From Pseudorhodobacter sp. (GTDB lineage: Bacteria > Pseudomonadota > Alphaproteobacteria > Rhodobacterales > Rhodobacteraceae): DNA of 55,046 nt. Position 1 is the stretch's first letter. Every line of letters begins with the position of its first letter. Below are positions 1 through 9,822 of this stretch, one piece after another. The position numbers and the translations under genes were made by a program. The notes under the pieces were generated by a model. The model had not been told where the DNA came from, did no database searches, and was given only the letters and a program-made list of their open reading frames with translations. The stretch covers positions 1 to 55,046 of the forward strand of contig JAHEBX010000003.1 in NCBI GenBank assembly GCA_024642045.1, given 5' to 3'.

Positions 1-906
1 CGATTTCGCCAAAGGCTCCGAGAAATTTACGCAGATGCGCGGGCGGGGGCTGTCGGATTGCACCTCGCTGTCACTGACGCGAAAACCATACAGGCCGATC
101 ACGCGATCCAGCGCCTTTTCGGTGTCGTCGCGCTTTTGCAGGCTTTGTGCCAGGCGCAGCGCGGGCACTGTGTCACGCCCCCGTCCGAGACCCTCCAAGG
201 CCACGGCCATGGTGGTCAGGATCGTATGGCGTTCGGCTGGCGCCGTCGCGCGCAGATAGGCATTGACGCTTGCATACAAAGATTGGGTGAAATGGCTGTT
301 GGCATTGTCCTTGTCCAGCTTGGCCACGCGCGCCCAGACCAGAGCATAGTCTTGCCATGCCGCGGCACTGTCGGTCAGGCTGACCAAAGCGCCATAGTTT
401 GCGATCGCGCGGCGATAGTCGGACTGCACCTCTGCCTGCTGCGCCATAGCCTGCAACTCGGTTTCGGCAAAGCCGTTCACCGGCCGAGCCGCGCCAATCT
501 CATTGGCCTGTGCGGTGATGCTGCCGAACTCCCAGTCCTGCAAAAAGCCCAGTTCCTCGCGCCGGGTCGCGGCGCTGGACACTACCTGTGCATCCGTTGC
601 CAAGAGGAACCCCGAGAGCGCATTGTCAAACCCCGCCGGGGCTCCCGGATTGCCCTTGGGAAAACAAGAGCCGTTGCGCTTATTGAAGGTGAAAGCCTTG
701 CAGCTGGAATTGCTGGCGCAGGCGCGCTGGCAGGCCTCAAGCGTGGTGTCGAATATCGAGGCGATGTCCCCGCCCGGAAGGTCGGTATTCTCGCTGATCA
801 CAAAGCGTTCAGCGGGCACAAGACCCTGCGCTTTTGCATCGGGTGCGGCCAACAGACAAACCGAAAAGAGCGCGCCGGCAAAACGACGGCCAAAGCCATA
901 AGACAT
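1..906 (-). CDS. Alpha-2-macroglobulin family protein, N-terminal part (runs off the window)
   Basis: Open frame of 302 codons read leftward from an ATG at 906 with an upstream GGAGG; the gene continues past base 1. Residues 1 to about 27 look like a Sec signal peptide (hydrophobic stretch, then AAPDAKAQG). Residues about 30-110 carry paired cysteines (CQRAC, SSCKAF, GSCF) of a PAN/Apple domain, and the last visible residues (RPRICVNFSEPL) resemble the first macroglobulin domain. Known family members are very large periplasmic anti-protease proteins with this PAN start in Rhodobacteraceae. Divergent from the hybrid kinase across a 160-base gap. The bait and thioester regions are outside the window, so those functions cannot be checked. 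Confidence 0.8.
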   Translation of the reverse strand, partial: MSYGFGRRFAGALFSVCLLAAPDAKAQGLVPAERFVISENTDLPGGDIASIFDTTLEACQRACASNSSCKAFTFNKRNGSCFPKGNPGAPAGFDNALSGFLLATDAQVVSSAATRREELGFLQDWEFGSITAQANEIGAARPVNGFAETELQAMAQQAEVQSDYRRAIANYGALVSLTDSAAAWQDYALVWARVAKLDKDNANSHFTQSLYASVNAYLRATAPAERHTILTTMAVALEGLGRGRDTVPALRLAQSLQKRDDTEKALDRVIGLYGFRVSDSEVQSDSPRPRICVNFSEPLAKS

Positions 907-1066
907 CTAAATTCCTCCAAATAATGGCTCAGCATCGCATGCGCCTCGCTTTCTTGGCAAGCAGACGAAAGACGCGCGAGATAATAATTCCGTTAAGGCC
1001 CCATTCATATTGTTGCGCGAAATTGCAGGTGACTCGGGTGTGGCCCGCAGTTGGGGCACCTGCCCG

Positions 1067-3646
1067 ATGTCACAGAAAGTGGTGGTTGAAAAACCAATGG
1101 ATTTTGCGGAACGGCTGGCAAAAGAACGACGCGCACGTCTGGCAGCGGAACGGCTGCTAGAGCAGAAAAGCCGCGAGCTTTTTGCTGCGAACGAAAAGCT
1201 TGGCCTGCACGCCCGCGCCTTGTCCGACCAGATCGTTGAACAGCGGCAGGTGGTGAAATCCGCGCTGTCCGAGGCCGAGCAGCTTAAGGGCCAGCAATCG
1301 CGCTTTGTGGTCGATCTGGACCGCGCGCATACCGCCGCCGTGATGGCCGAACGCCGCCTGTGGGATTCGATCAACACCATTTCCGATGGCTTTGCGGTGT
1401 TTGACGTCAATCAGACCCTCGTTGTGGCCAATTCCGCCTATCTTTCGGCCTTTGACGGGGTCGAGATTGACGATGGCAGCAGCTATTGCGACCTTTTGTG
1501 CATTCTGGCCGAGGACGGGATGCTGGATCTGGGCGGCAAGACGGCTGATGTCTGGGTCGCCGACATGCTTGAGCGGTGGGACAGCGATGTCATCGAACCG
1601 ATCACCCTGAAATTCACCAATGGCACCTGGGTTCGCCTGATCGACCAACGCGCACGCGATGGCGATATGGTCAGCCTGGTCGTCGATATCACCGAACAAA
1701 TGCGCATCTGGGCCGCGATCGAAGCGATTCCCGATGGCTTTGTGCTTTTTGACAGAGAGGAGCGTCTCTTGACCTGCAACCAGCGTTATCGCGATATCTA
1801 TTCTATCGCGGCACCCGCCATGATTCCGGGAACCAAGTTCGAGGATATTTTGCGTTACGGCCTTGAGCATGGCCAATACGAAGAGGCGCGTGGCCGAGAG
1901 GAGGCATGGCTGTCACAACGCCTGTTCCAGCACCGCAATCCCGGCGCAAGCATTGAGCAACAGTTGTCCGACGGGCGTTGGATCCGCTCGCAAGATCATG
2001 CGACCCCTGACGGCGGACGCGTGGGCCTGCAGATGGATATCACGCCGCTCAAAGAGCAGCAGGCCGCGCTCGAGGCCGCCCGCACCGCCGCAGAGGCGGC
2101 AAGTCGCGCCAAATCGGCCTTCCTTGCCAATATGAGCCATGAAATCCGCACGCCGATGAATGGTGTGGTCGGCATGGCGGAACTGCTTTGTGATACGCGC
2201 CTGTCCGAAGAGCAGCGTCTGTTTGCCGAAACCATCCGCTCTTCGGGTGAGGCGCTTTTGGTGATCATCAACGACATTCTCGATTTTTCCAAGATCGAGG
2301 CGGAACGTCTGACGCTGCACCCTGAACCCTTTGATCTGGAACGCACGATCCACGAAATTGCCATGCTCTTGCAGCCGCGCGCGCGCGAGAAGGGGCTGGA
2401 TCTGATGATCGACTTCGACATGTTCTTACCCACGCGCTACGTCGGCGATCCGGGGCGGATGCGGCAGGTGCTGACCAATCTGATCGGCAATGCGGTGAAA
2501 TTCACCGACAAGGGTCATGTGTTGATCCGCGTCGTCGGGCTGGAAGGCGAAGCGGGCACGCAAGATCTGCATGTAACGGTGGAAGACACCGGTATGGGCA
2601 TCGCGGCGGAAAACCTGCAGCATGTCTTTGGCGAGTTCAATCAGGTTGAAAGTGCTGCGAACCGCAAGTTCGAAGGCACGGGCCTTGGGCTTGCGATCAC
2701 CAAGCGTCTGATCGAGCGGATGGGGGGTGAGGTGTGGGTCGACAGCGAGCTTGATAAAGGGTCCTGCTTTGGTTTCCGTGTGGCCTTGCCTGTTGCCGAG
2801 GCTGCGGAAGAGGCGCGCGGTACGATCACGGTCAAGACGGTGTTGGTGGTCGACGATCAGTTCATCAACCGCACTATTCTCGAGCGTCAACTGGTGCCTT
2901 GCGGGATCGAGGTAACCCTGTGCCGGAGCGGGGCCGAGGCGCTGGTTGCGCTGGGGAATGGCAGTTTCGATGCGGTGATCACCGACCATGAGATGCCCGA
3001 GATGGACGGCCTTTCGCTTGCGCAGCGGATCAGGGCGCTGGGGCTGACGATGCCGATCCTGCTGCTGTCCTCCAGCCCCGTCGGCGCGCGCGAACGACCG
3101 GGCGGCGAACATCTTGCCGCCGTGTTGCAAAAGCCGATCCTGCGGGCCGAGCTTTATCGTCATCTGCAATCGGTTTCGCTGCCTGCGCTCGAAGCGGTAG
3201 AGCCGCCGCCGCCGGTCGCGCCGGAAGAGATCCGTCAAATGCGCGTACTGGCCGCCGAAGACAACCGCACTAACCAGCTGGTGTTTCAAAAGATGGTCCG
3301 CGACGCCGATATCGAGCTGGTCTTTGCCAACAACGGTGTCGAGGCGGTGGCGCTGTTCCAAAGCTTCCGGCCCGATATGATCTTTATGGATATCTCGATG
3401 CCGGAAATGGATGGCCGCGACGCTGCCCGCGCGATCCGTGCGCTTGAGGCCGGGCGTGGCCATGTGCCGATCGTGGCGATGACCGCACATGCGATGGACG
3501 GCGATTCTGCTGACATTCTGGCGGCGGGGATTGACCGCTATATGACCAAACCGCTGCGCAAAGGTTTGATTGCGGAGACGCTGGCAGAATTCTGCCCGGA
3601 GATTGCGCGGCCCCCTGTGTCTGATGCGGCAGAAAGCGCGGCTTAG
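1067..3646 (+). CDS. PAS-domain hybrid sensor histidine kinase with two receiver domains
   Basis: Start chosen at MSQKVVVEKP (859 residues); the open frame extends 19 codons upstream without typical sequence. Domains in order: a coiled-coil start (about 10-95); two PAS-like modules, each with the phrase 'DGF.(V/L)FD' (about 100-210 and 215-325); HisKA with phospho-acceptor H358 in [10 protein letters not shown]; HATPase with N and G boxes (NLIGNAVKF, DTGMGI, GTGLGL); receiver 1 with D640 (VITDHEMPEMDG); receiver 2 with D775 (MDISMPEMDG). No transmembrane segment is evident, so it is probably cytoplasmic. There is no HPt domain, so phosphate would leave through a separate HPt protein. The stop interlocks with that of the yaaA-like gene. 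Signal unknown. Confidence 0.93.
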   Translation: MSQKVVVEKPMDFAERLAKERRARLAAERLLEQKSRELFAANEKLGLHARALSDQIVEQRQVVKSALSEAEQLKGQQSRFVVDLDRAHTAAVMAERRLWDSINTISDGFAVFDVNQTLVVANSAYLSAFDGVEIDDGSSYCDLLCILAEDGMLDLGGKTADVWVADMLERWDSDVIEPITLKFTNGTWVRLIDQRARDGDMVSLVVDITEQMRIWAAIEAIPDGFVLFDREERLLTCNQRYRDIYSIAAPAMIPGTKFEDILRYGLEHGQYEEARGREEAWLSQRLFQHRNPGASIEQQLSDGRWIRSQDHATPDGGRVGLQMDITPLKEQQAALEAARTAAEAASRAKSAFLANMSHEIRTPMNGVVGMAELLCDTRLSEEQRLFAETIRSSGEALLVIINDILDFSKIEAERLTLHPEPFDLERTIHEIAMLLQPRAREKGLDLMIDFDMFLPTRYVGDPGRMRQVLTNLIGNAVKFTDKGHVLIRVVGLEGEAGTQDLHVTVEDTGMGIAAENLQHVFGEFNQVESAANRKFEGTGLGLAITKRLIERMGGEVWVDSELDKGSCFGFRVALPVAEAAEEARGTITVKTVLVVDDQFINRTILERQLVPCGIEVTLCRSGAEALVALGNGSFDAVITDHEMPEMDGLSLAQRIRALGLTMPILLLSSSPVGARERPGGEHLAAVLQKPILRAELYRHLQSVSLPALEAVEPPPPVAPEEIRQMRVLAAEDNRTNQLVFQKMVRDADIELVFANNGVEAVALFQSFRPDMIFMDISMPEMDGRDAARAIRALEAGRGHVPIVAMTAHAMDGDSADILAAGIDRYMTKPLRKGLIAETLAEFCPEIARPPVSDAAESAA

Positions 3647-4422
3647 GCGGCAGCAACCTCGACGGCGCTGCGGCTGAACACCAGCCGCAGAGCATCCGAT
3701 TGCGCCGCTTGCCACTGATAGCCGCCAAGATCGAAGCCCCGCAGATCGGCGGGATCGCTCAGGTGGTGCTGGCAGATAAAGCGCGCCATCGCCCCACGTG
3801 CCTTTTTTGCCCAAAAACTGACGATTTTGGACTCGCCGCCGCGCTCTTCCAGAAAGACTGGCGTGATCACCTGAAGTTTTAGCGCTTTGCGGTCGACGGC
3901 CGAGAAATACTCGGTCGAGGCGCAATTGACCAAGGTCTGCGCCCCCACCTCTGCCGCCGCCCCGTTGAGCGCCTTGGCAATCTTATTGCCCCAATAGGCA
4001 TAAAGATCGCGCCCCTTAGGGTTTGCGAGTCTGCTGCCCATCTCCAGCCGATAGGGCTGAATCGCATCCAGCGGGCGCAACAGCCCGTAAAGCCCCGACA
4101 AAATTCGCAGATGGTCCTGCGCCCAACGCAGCGTGTCGGCCTCCATCGTCCGCGCCTCTAGCCCCGCATAGGTGTCGCCGTCGAACATGAACGCCGCAGG
4201 CTGACCCGATGTCTTGGACGAAAACGCCTTGAATCGGTCGTGATTGAGCTTGGCCAGATTGGTCGAGATATCCATCAGCTTGCCCAACGCGTCGACCGAA
4301 AGCCCGCGCGCGATCTTGGCAAGGCGCGCGGCATCCGTGGCAAAATCAGGCAGGGTTGGCACGATTTGGGCGTCGTGGGGCGTATCGTTCAGGCGTTTCG
4401 CGGGCGAGATTACGGTCAGCAT
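3643..4422 (-). CDS. yaaA: YaaA family peroxide-stress protein
   Basis: 259 residues from the ATG at 4422 (MLTVISPAKRL) with AAGGAG upstream; an ATG six codons earlier has no such site. The opening ISPAK, later FSSKTSGQPAAF, GLYGLLRPLD and the C-terminal SFWAKKARGAMARF are DUF328/YaaA signatures. In E. coli YaaA limits intracellular iron and oxidative DNA damage under peroxide stress; the name is inferred from family resemblance. Last gene of a leftward run yggT-recQ-yaaA (45 bases after recQ). Its TAA overlaps the TAG of the convergent kinase gene by 3 bases. Confidence 0.9.
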   Translation of the reverse strand: MLTVISPAKRLNDTPHDAQIVPTLPDFATDAARLAKIARGLSVDALGKLMDISTNLAKLNHDRFKAFSSKTSGQPAAFMFDGDTYAGLEARTMEADTLRWAQDHLRILSGLYGLLRPLDAIQPYRLEMGSRLANPKGRDLYAYWGNKIAKALNGAAAEVGAQTLVNCASTEYFSAVDRKALKLQVITPVFLEERGGESKIVSFWAKKARGAMARFICQHHLSDPADLRGFDLGGYQWQAAQSDALRLVFSRSAVEVAAA

Positions 4423-4467
4423 CGGCAGGCTCCTTTGCAAGACAAATAGCGGCGGTTTGGCAAAGGT

Positions 4468-6513
4468 CTAGGCCTCGCGCAGCACAGACAGAAACGCCTC
4501 GCCAAAGCGTTCGATCTTCAAATCACCCATCCCCTGAATGCTGCCCAATTCGCTGAGCGTCGAGGGGCGGCGTTCGGCAATCTGGCGCAGGGTCGAATGG
4601 GCGCAGGACAAATGCTTGCCAATACCGTCTTCGCCGCGTGCCAGTCGCAATTGCTCTTCCGACAGCCGGTCAAAGATCACCCCCGCATTGCGCCCGACCA
4701 GCGCCTTGCGCGCCGGGTGCATCTCGCCCGTCAGCGCACCTGTGATCACTTCGAGGAAACCGCGTCCATAGCTTTCCAGTTTTTTCGCGCCGACACCGGT
4801 GATGCCCATCATCTCATCCAGCGTGGTGGGCCGCTTTTCCGCCATCTCGATCAACGTGCGGTCGGCGAAAATCACATAAGCTGGCACGCCGGCCGCCTCG
4901 GCCAGTGCGCGGCGCTTGGATTTTAACGCCGAAAGAAGCCCGGCATCCTGTTCCGAGACCATCATCTTGACTGCGACACGCGGGCTTGCCTTTTCCACCG
5001 TATCGCTGCGCAGGGTGATTGCCGCCTCGCCACGCAGAATGGGGCGCGCGGCCTCGGTCATCCGCAGCGCGCCATAGCGGTCCGGGTCGGGACGAACCAG
5101 ATCGCGCCCCATCATTTGCCGAAACACCGCACCCCAAGCGGGCTTTGACATCTCGCGCCCAATCGCAAAGGTGGGCAGCTGGTCGTGACCCTTGTCGCGC
5201 ACCTTGGTCGTACTGGTGCCGGTCAGAATATCAATCAGATGGCCCGCGCCGAAATACTCACCCGTGCGCAACATCGCTGACAGCGCTTTGCGCACCGCCT
5301 CGGTCGCGTCGAACAGCGCGGCGGGGCGTTCGCACAGATCGCAGTTGCCGCAAGGCTCTGACGCCTCGCCGAAATAGCCCAGCAAGACCTGACGGCGGCA
5401 AGCCGTGGCCTCGGCCAGACCCAAAAGCGCGTTCAGCCGCCCGTGGTCGGCATCCTTGCGCTCGGGCGGGGCGAGGCCCTCGTCGATCTGGGTGCGGCGC
5501 AGGCGGATATCGTCGGGACCATAGAGCGTGAGCGTCTCTGCCGGCGCCCCATCACGGCCCGCGCGACCGATTTCCTGATAATAGCCCTCGATCGACTTGG
5601 GCAGATCGGCGTGGGCGACCCAGCGGATATCGGGCTTATCGATCCCCATGCCGAAGGCCACCGTCGCGACCACAATCAGCCCGTCTTCTTGCTGAAACCG
5701 GATTTCGACTTGACGGCGGTCGTCGGCATCCATCCCGCCGTGATAAAAGCAGGCCGCATGGGCGTCCGACCGCAAGGCCTGCGCCAAGGTCTCGGTTTTC
5801 GCGCGTGTGCCACAATAAACGATCCCCGATTGCCCCCGCCGCGCACCTGCAAAGCGCAGGATCTGTTCGCGCGGGCTGTCCTTGACGGCAAAGGCGAGGT
5901 GAATGTTCGGGCGGTCAAAGCCGCGCAGAAAGGTCGCGGGCGCTTCGCCATCGAACAGGCGGGTGACGATTTCGGCGCGGGTTTCCTCGTCCGCGGTGGC
6001 GGTAAAGGCCGCAAGCGGCACGCCAAGGCTGCGCCGCAGCGCGCCGATGCGCAAATAATCGGGGCGGAAATCATGGCCCCATTGGCTGACGCAATGCGCT
6101 TCGTCGACCGCGATCATCGTGCAGTTGATCCGCCGCAGCATCGGCACTGTCGCCGCCGAGGCCAAGCGTTCAGGCGCCATATACAAAAGCTTGAGTATCC
6201 CCGCATCGAGCTTGGCGAAAACCTGTTCGGTCTCTTCCTCGGTATTGCCCGAGGTCAGCGCCCCCGCCTCGACCCCTGCCTCGCGCAGGGCGCGCACCTG
6301 ATCCCGCATAAGCGCGATTAAGGGCGAGATCACCACCGTCACACCCGGTCTGCACAGCGCAGGCAGTTGAAAACAAAGCGATTTTCCGCCACCCGTCGGC
6401 ATGATCGCAAGCGTGTTTTGCCCCGCCAGAACCGCATCGACAATCTCTTCCTGCCCCTGCCGATACGCGGAAAAGCCAAAGACAGAATGCAGCAAAGCGA
6501 CGGGATCTTGCAT
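4468..6513 (-). CDS. recQ: ATP-dependent DNA helicase RecQ
   Basis: 681 residues. Walker A TGGGKS (K44), DEAH box at 137-140, helicase C motifs (QQEDGLIVVATVAFGMGIDKPDIR, QEIGRAGRDG), the zinc cluster of the RecQ-C-terminal domain (C372, C388, C391, C394), then two HRDC-like modules (about 515-590 and 605-681). Two HRDC domains are more than the single one in E. coli RecQ and are known in some other bacteria. RecQ unwinds 3'-5' DNA in RecF-type recombination and fork repair. It follows yggT by 41 bases and precedes yaaA by 45, so one transcript is likely. Confidence 0.97.
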   Translation of the reverse strand: MQDPVALLHSVFGFSAYRQGQEEIVDAVLAGQNTLAIMPTGGGKSLCFQLPALCRPGVTVVISPLIALMRDQVRALREAGVEAGALTSGNTEEETEQVFAKLDAGILKLLYMAPERLASAATVPMLRRINCTMIAVDEAHCVSQWGHDFRPDYLRIGALRRSLGVPLAAFTATADEETRAEIVTRLFDGEAPATFLRGFDRPNIHLAFAVKDSPREQILRFAGARRGQSGIVYCGTRAKTETLAQALRSDAHAACFYHGGMDADDRRQVEIRFQQEDGLIVVATVAFGMGIDKPDIRWVAHADLPKSIEGYYQEIGRAGRDGAPAETLTLYGPDDIRLRRTQIDEGLAPPERKDADHGRLNALLGLAEATACRRQVLLGYFGEASEPCGNCDLCERPAALFDATEAVRKALSAMLRTGEYFGAGHLIDILTGTSTTKVRDKGHDQLPTFAIGREMSKPAWGAVFRQMMGRDLVRPDPDRYGALRMTEAARPILRGEAAITLRSDTVEKASPRVAVKMMVSEQDAGLLSALKSKRRALAEAAGVPAYVIFADRTLIEMAEKRPTTLDEMMGITGVGAKKLESYGRGFLEVITGALTGEMHPARKALVGRNAGVIFDRLSEEQLRLARGEDGIGKHLSCAHSTLRQIAERRPSTLSELGSIQGMGDLKIERFGEAFLSVLREA

Positions 6514-6554
6514 ATCTACTCTATTCGGGTCGGGCGCAGCAGATCAGAGAGATC

Positions 6555-6839
6555 TTAATAGAATGCCATCGCATTGCGCAGCAGCACCTGTTTCAGCACC
6601 ATGATGCCGATCAGCACAACAAGTGGGGTGAAATCCATGCCCGACATGGGTGGCAGTAACCTGCGGATCGGGGCATAGACGGGTTCCAGAATGCGGCCAA
6701 GCAGCGACCAGATCTTGTAGACCAAGGGCTGACGGATGTTGAGCACCTGAAAATTGATCAGCCAACTCATCAAGGCTTGTGCCAGAACGATCCATTGCGC
6801 CACCAGCAGCAGGTTCCAAAGGAGAGTAAACAGGTTCAT
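6555..6839 (-). CDS. YggT family integral membrane protein
   Basis: 94 residues from MNLFTLLWNLL, with GGAG seven bases upstream; the open frame reaches four codons further to a TTG. Two hydrophobic segments (about 3-25 and 70-90) flank the YggT signature (ILEPVYAPIRRLLPP, then MDFTPLVVLI). YggT proteins are small inner-membrane proteins linked in some bacteria to osmotic shock resistance and cell division; no biochemical role is established. First gene of the leftward yggT-recQ-yaaA run and divergent from the thioesterase gene. Confidence 0.9.
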   Translation of the reverse strand: MNLFTLLWNLLLVAQWIVLAQALMSWLINFQVLNIRQPLVYKIWSLLGRILEPVYAPIRRLLPPMSGMDFTPLVVLIGIMVLKQVLLRNAMAFY

Positions 6840-6975
6840 CGCGGGCTCCAACCACTACAGATGGTGGTAGAGGTAACCCCAGACCCCCAAAAGGGCAATG
6901 CTTTCCGTGGCGTTTTACTTGACGCGCGCGGCGGGCAGGGGCAGGGAGTCGCGCAAAAGCAATGAGGGTGTCGCG

Positions 6976-7506
6976 ATGTATCCGTTTATCCGTATGGCCA
7001 AAGAGCTGTGGAAATTCCGTAAGGCCCCGCCGCTGACCATTTTGCAGCCCCATGTCAGCCGCCATCGCATCTGGCCTCAGGATCTGGACCTGTGGCGCGA
7101 GTTGAACAACGGGCGCACGCTGACCCTGTTCGATCTGGGGCGAATTCCGATGTCGGTGCGGATGGGCTTTGACCGCGTGGCCAAGGTGCGCGGCTGGGGC
7201 ATCACTGTGGCGGGCAACTCGACCCGCTACCGTAAGCGCGTCACCCTGTTCCAAAAACTGACTCAGGTCAGTCGCGTCGTCGGTTGGGATGCGCGCTTTG
7301 TCTATATCGAGCAGAGCTTTTGGCGCGGTGAGGACTGCACCTCGCATATGCTGCTGCGCTCGGCCTTTATCTCCAAGGCGGGCATGGTGCCGCCCGCCGA
7401 GGTGCTGGAGGCGCTGGGCCAGACCCAGCCCAGCCCGCCGCTGCCCGAGTGGATTTTGGACTGGATCGCGGCAGACGCCAAGCGGCCCTGGCCTCCGCTG
7501 CGCTAA
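6976..7506 (+). CDS. Hotdog-fold thioesterase family protein (THEM6/4HBT-like)
   Basis: 176 residues from MYPFIRMAKELW, chosen over an in-frame ATG 26 codons upstream that lacks family-like sequence. The body fits a single hotdog domain: WRELNNGRTLTLFDLGRI is the helix motif of the acyl-CoA thioesterase superfamily with N where many have N or H, followed by a beta-rich part (TLFQKLTQVSRVVGWDARFVYIE). Such proteins hydrolyse acyl thioesters in the cytoplasm, but the substrate is not predictable. First of a rightward run; the transporter starts 64 bases after its stop. Confidence 0.75.
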   Translation: MYPFIRMAKELWKFRKAPPLTILQPHVSRHRIWPQDLDLWRELNNGRTLTLFDLGRIPMSVRMGFDRVAKVRGWGITVAGNSTRYRKRVTLFQKLTQVSRVVGWDARFVYIEQSFWRGEDCTSHMLLRSAFISKAGMVPPAEVLEALGQTQPSPPLPEWILDWIAADAKRPWPPLR

Positions 7507-7570
7507 GGCGAGCTTGCGCCGAAGCCGTTTTTCGGGCTTGATCGCTGCAAAACACCTTAGGGGGCAGGCA

Positions 7571-8938
7571 ATGGCAACGGCACGGCAACGCATCTGGGGA
7601 TGGTGGTTTTACGATTGGGCCAGCCAACCCTATAACACCCTGCTGCTGACCTTCATCTTTGGCCCCTATTTCGCCGAGGTCGCGCGTGGCTACTATATGG
7701 GCACGGGGATGGAGGAAGAGGCCGCCAAGGCAGCCGCCCAAGCCTATTGGGGCTATGGGTTGACCGCAGCCTCGGTCATCATCGCCGTTTTGGCCCCTAT
7801 TTTGGGCGCAATCGCCGATGGAACCGGGCGGCGGATGATCTGGATCTGGATTTTCTCGATCTTTTATGTGGTCGGCGCGGCGGCGCTCTGGTGGGTGGTG
7901 CCGGGGGGCGAGGCAAGCACACTGACCTGGGCTGTCGTGATGTTCGGCATCGGCTTTATCGGGATGGAATTTACCACCATCTTTACCAATGCGCTGATGC
8001 CCAGCCTGACCGAGCATGACAACATTGGCGATGTCTCTGGCTCGGGCTTTGCTTTCGGCTATCTGGGCGGGTTGTTGGCGCTGATTATGATGCTGCTGTT
8101 GTTTGCTGAAAGCGCCACAACAGGCAAGACCCTGCTCGGCATCGATCCGATCTTTCAACTCGACCCCGAATCCCGTGAGGGCACGCGCTTTGTCGGTCCG
8201 CTGACCGCGATCTGGTATGTGGTGTTCATGATCCCGTTCTTTGTCTGGGTGAAAGAGCCCAAGATGCCCGCAGGCCGTCTGCATATAGGCAAAGCATTGG
8301 AATCGTTGCGGGAACTGATCGCGAGCCTCCGTTTTCGCAAGAGCCTTGCGGCTTATCTCACCTCGTCGTTGTTCTACCGCGACGCGCTGAACGCGCTTTA
8401 TGGCTTTGGCGGCGTTTATGCCTCGAACGTGCTGGATTGGTCGATCACCCAGATCGGCGTTTTCGGCATTTTGGGTGGGATCACGGCGATGGTCGCCTCT
8501 TATGTCGGCGGCAAGATGGACAAGGCCTATGGCCCGCGCTTTGTCATCGCCTGGTCGATAGTGGTGCTGATCCTTGTTTGCACCGTGATCGTCGGGATGA
8601 CCCGCGACAGTCTGTTTGGCATCGCGATGGACCCTGCTTCGGCAACGCCCGACATCATCTTTTACATTTGTGGCGGGTTGATCGGCGCGGCTGGGGGGCC
8701 GCTGCAAGCCGCCTCGCGCACCATGCTTGTGCGTCACACCACACCAGAACGTGCGACCGAGGCCTTTGGTCTGTTCGCGCTGTCGGGTAAGGTCGCGAGC
8801 TTTATCTCGCCTTTCCTGATTGCCGTCGTGTCGGATTTCAGCGGTTCCGCGCGCATTGGCATTTCTCCGGTGATCTTGCTCTTTCTGTGCGGGCTCATTC
8901 TGCTAATCTGGGTCAATCCCAAGGGTGAGCAGGCATGA
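7571..8938 (+). CDS. UMF1-family MFS transporter
   Basis: 455 residues from MATARQRIWGWWFYDWASQPYNT, with AGGGGG upstream. The WxFYDWANS-like opening (here FYDWASQPY) and the ILAPILGAIADGTGRR loop are typical of the UMF1 branch of MFS proteins related to fungal Atg22. About 12 hydrophobic segments. The PLQAASRTMLVRHTTPERATEAFGLFALSGKVASF stretch is also characteristic. Substrate unknown; Atg22 exports amino acids from vacuoles, which does not fix the bacterial role. The stop overlaps the mepA start (ATGA), so the two are translationally coupled. Confidence 0.88.
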   Translation: MATARQRIWGWWFYDWASQPYNTLLLTFIFGPYFAEVARGYYMGTGMEEEAAKAAAQAYWGYGLTAASVIIAVLAPILGAIADGTGRRMIWIWIFSIFYVVGAAALWWVVPGGEASTLTWAVVMFGIGFIGMEFTTIFTNALMPSLTEHDNIGDVSGSGFAFGYLGGLLALIMMLLLFAESATTGKTLLGIDPIFQLDPESREGTRFVGPLTAIWYVVFMIPFFVWVKEPKMPAGRLHIGKALESLRELIASLRFRKSLAAYLTSSLFYRDALNALYGFGGVYASNVLDWSITQIGVFGILGGITAMVASYVGGKMDKAYGPRFVIAWSIVVLILVCTVIVGMTRDSLFGIAMDPASATPDIIFYICGGLIGAAGGPLQAASRTMLVRHTTPERATEAFGLFALSGKVASFISPFLIAVVSDFSGSARIGISPVILLFLCGLILLIWVNPKGEQA

Positions 8939-9822
8939 TCCGTAACTTATTTCTGATAATGGCGCTTCTGGCGCCGTTGCCCGCGGGTGCGGAACAACTG
9001 GCCAATAAACTGTTTGGCGCGATGAAGGTGCCGAGCGATCAAGCCTCGATGCCGGTCGGATCCTATGCCAAGGGATGCGCTGCGGGCGCAGTTGCCTTGC
9101 CGGAAACGGGTCCGACATGGCAGGCAATGCGGTTGTCGCGCAACCGCAACTATGGCCAGCCGGTTCTGGTGCAATACCTCGAAGACCTCTCGGTCAAGGC
9201 GACTAGGCTTGGCTGGAAGGGTCTTTACATCGGCGATATGGGACAGCCGCGCGGCGGCCCGATGACTTCGGGTCACGCCAGCCATCAGATCGGGCTGGAT
9301 GCCGATATCTGGATGCTGAAACCCGCAAATCTAAAGCTGTCGCGGCAACAACGTGAAAAAATCAGTTCGGTGCCTGTGCGGTCTGCCGATCAGCGCTCGG
9401 TGACGAAATACTACTCGCCCCAGCATGCTGCCTTGCTCAAGGCCGCAGCCTCGGACCCGCGCGTCGAACGCATCTTTGTTGCCGCTGCCGTCAAGATCGA
9501 GATGTGCAAGACCGCAACTGCGGCCGACACGGGCTGGCTGCAAAAGATCCGCCCCATCGCGGGACATGACACGCATTTCCACGTCCGGCTGAAATGTCCG
9601 CCCGGTGCGACGATGTGCCAGACCCAAAAACCCAGCGTGTCCGAGTTGTCCAAGGGGGGCAACGGCTGTGATGAAACCCTGAGCTGGTGGGTGTCTGATG
9701 CCTATCTGCACCCGCCGAAACCCAAGCCCTCGGCCAAGCCCCGACCGAAAGTAAGAGGCGCGCGCGACTACACTATGGCCGATCTGCCTGCACAATGCGC
9801 CGCCGTACTTTCCTCTCGCTAG
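8935..9822 (+). CDS. mepA: Penicillin-insensitive murein endopeptidase
   Basis: 295 residues with a signal peptide (about 1-19, LAPLPAGA). Zinc-site motifs of the MepA/LAS metallopeptidase family are present: SGHASHQIGLDADIW (H117 and D124 correspond to the E. coli ligands) and GHDTHFHVRLKCP near residue 200. The enzyme cleaves D-alanyl-meso-DAP cross-links in periplasmic peptidoglycan. Six or more cysteines in the C-terminal half suggest the usual disulfides. Starts inside the stop of the UMF1 transporter, and the next gene starts 28 bases before its own stop. Confidence 0.94.
   Translation: MIRNLFLIMALLAPLPAGAEQLANKLFGAMKVPSDQASMPVGSYAKGCAAGAVALPETGPTWQAMRLSRNRNYGQPVLVQYLEDLSVKATRLGWKGLYIGDMGQPRGGPMTSGHASHQIGLDADIWMLKPANLKLSRQQREKISSVPVRSADQRSVTKYYSPQHAALLKAAASDPRVERIFVAAAVKIEMCKTATAADTGWLQKIRPIAGHDTHFHVRLKCPPGATMCQTQKPSVSELSKGGNGCDETLSWWVSDAYLHPPKPKPSAKPRPKVRGARDYTMADLPAQCAAVLSSR

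Noticed and set aside
58-924. Rightward open frame of 288 codons at the left edge
   Set aside because: The leftward frame has a signal peptide, a PAN domain and a good ribosome site; the rightward frame is its shadow.
2426-3925. Long open frame (499 codons) antisense to the first hybrid kinase
   Set aside because: It spans the kinase and yaaA-like genes without domain content; the sense genes are certain.
7367-8737. Long open frame (456 codons) antisense to the UMF1 transporter
   Set aside because: Composition is that of an antisense shadow (rich in His, Arg, Gln, Asp) and the opposite strand encodes a clear transporter.
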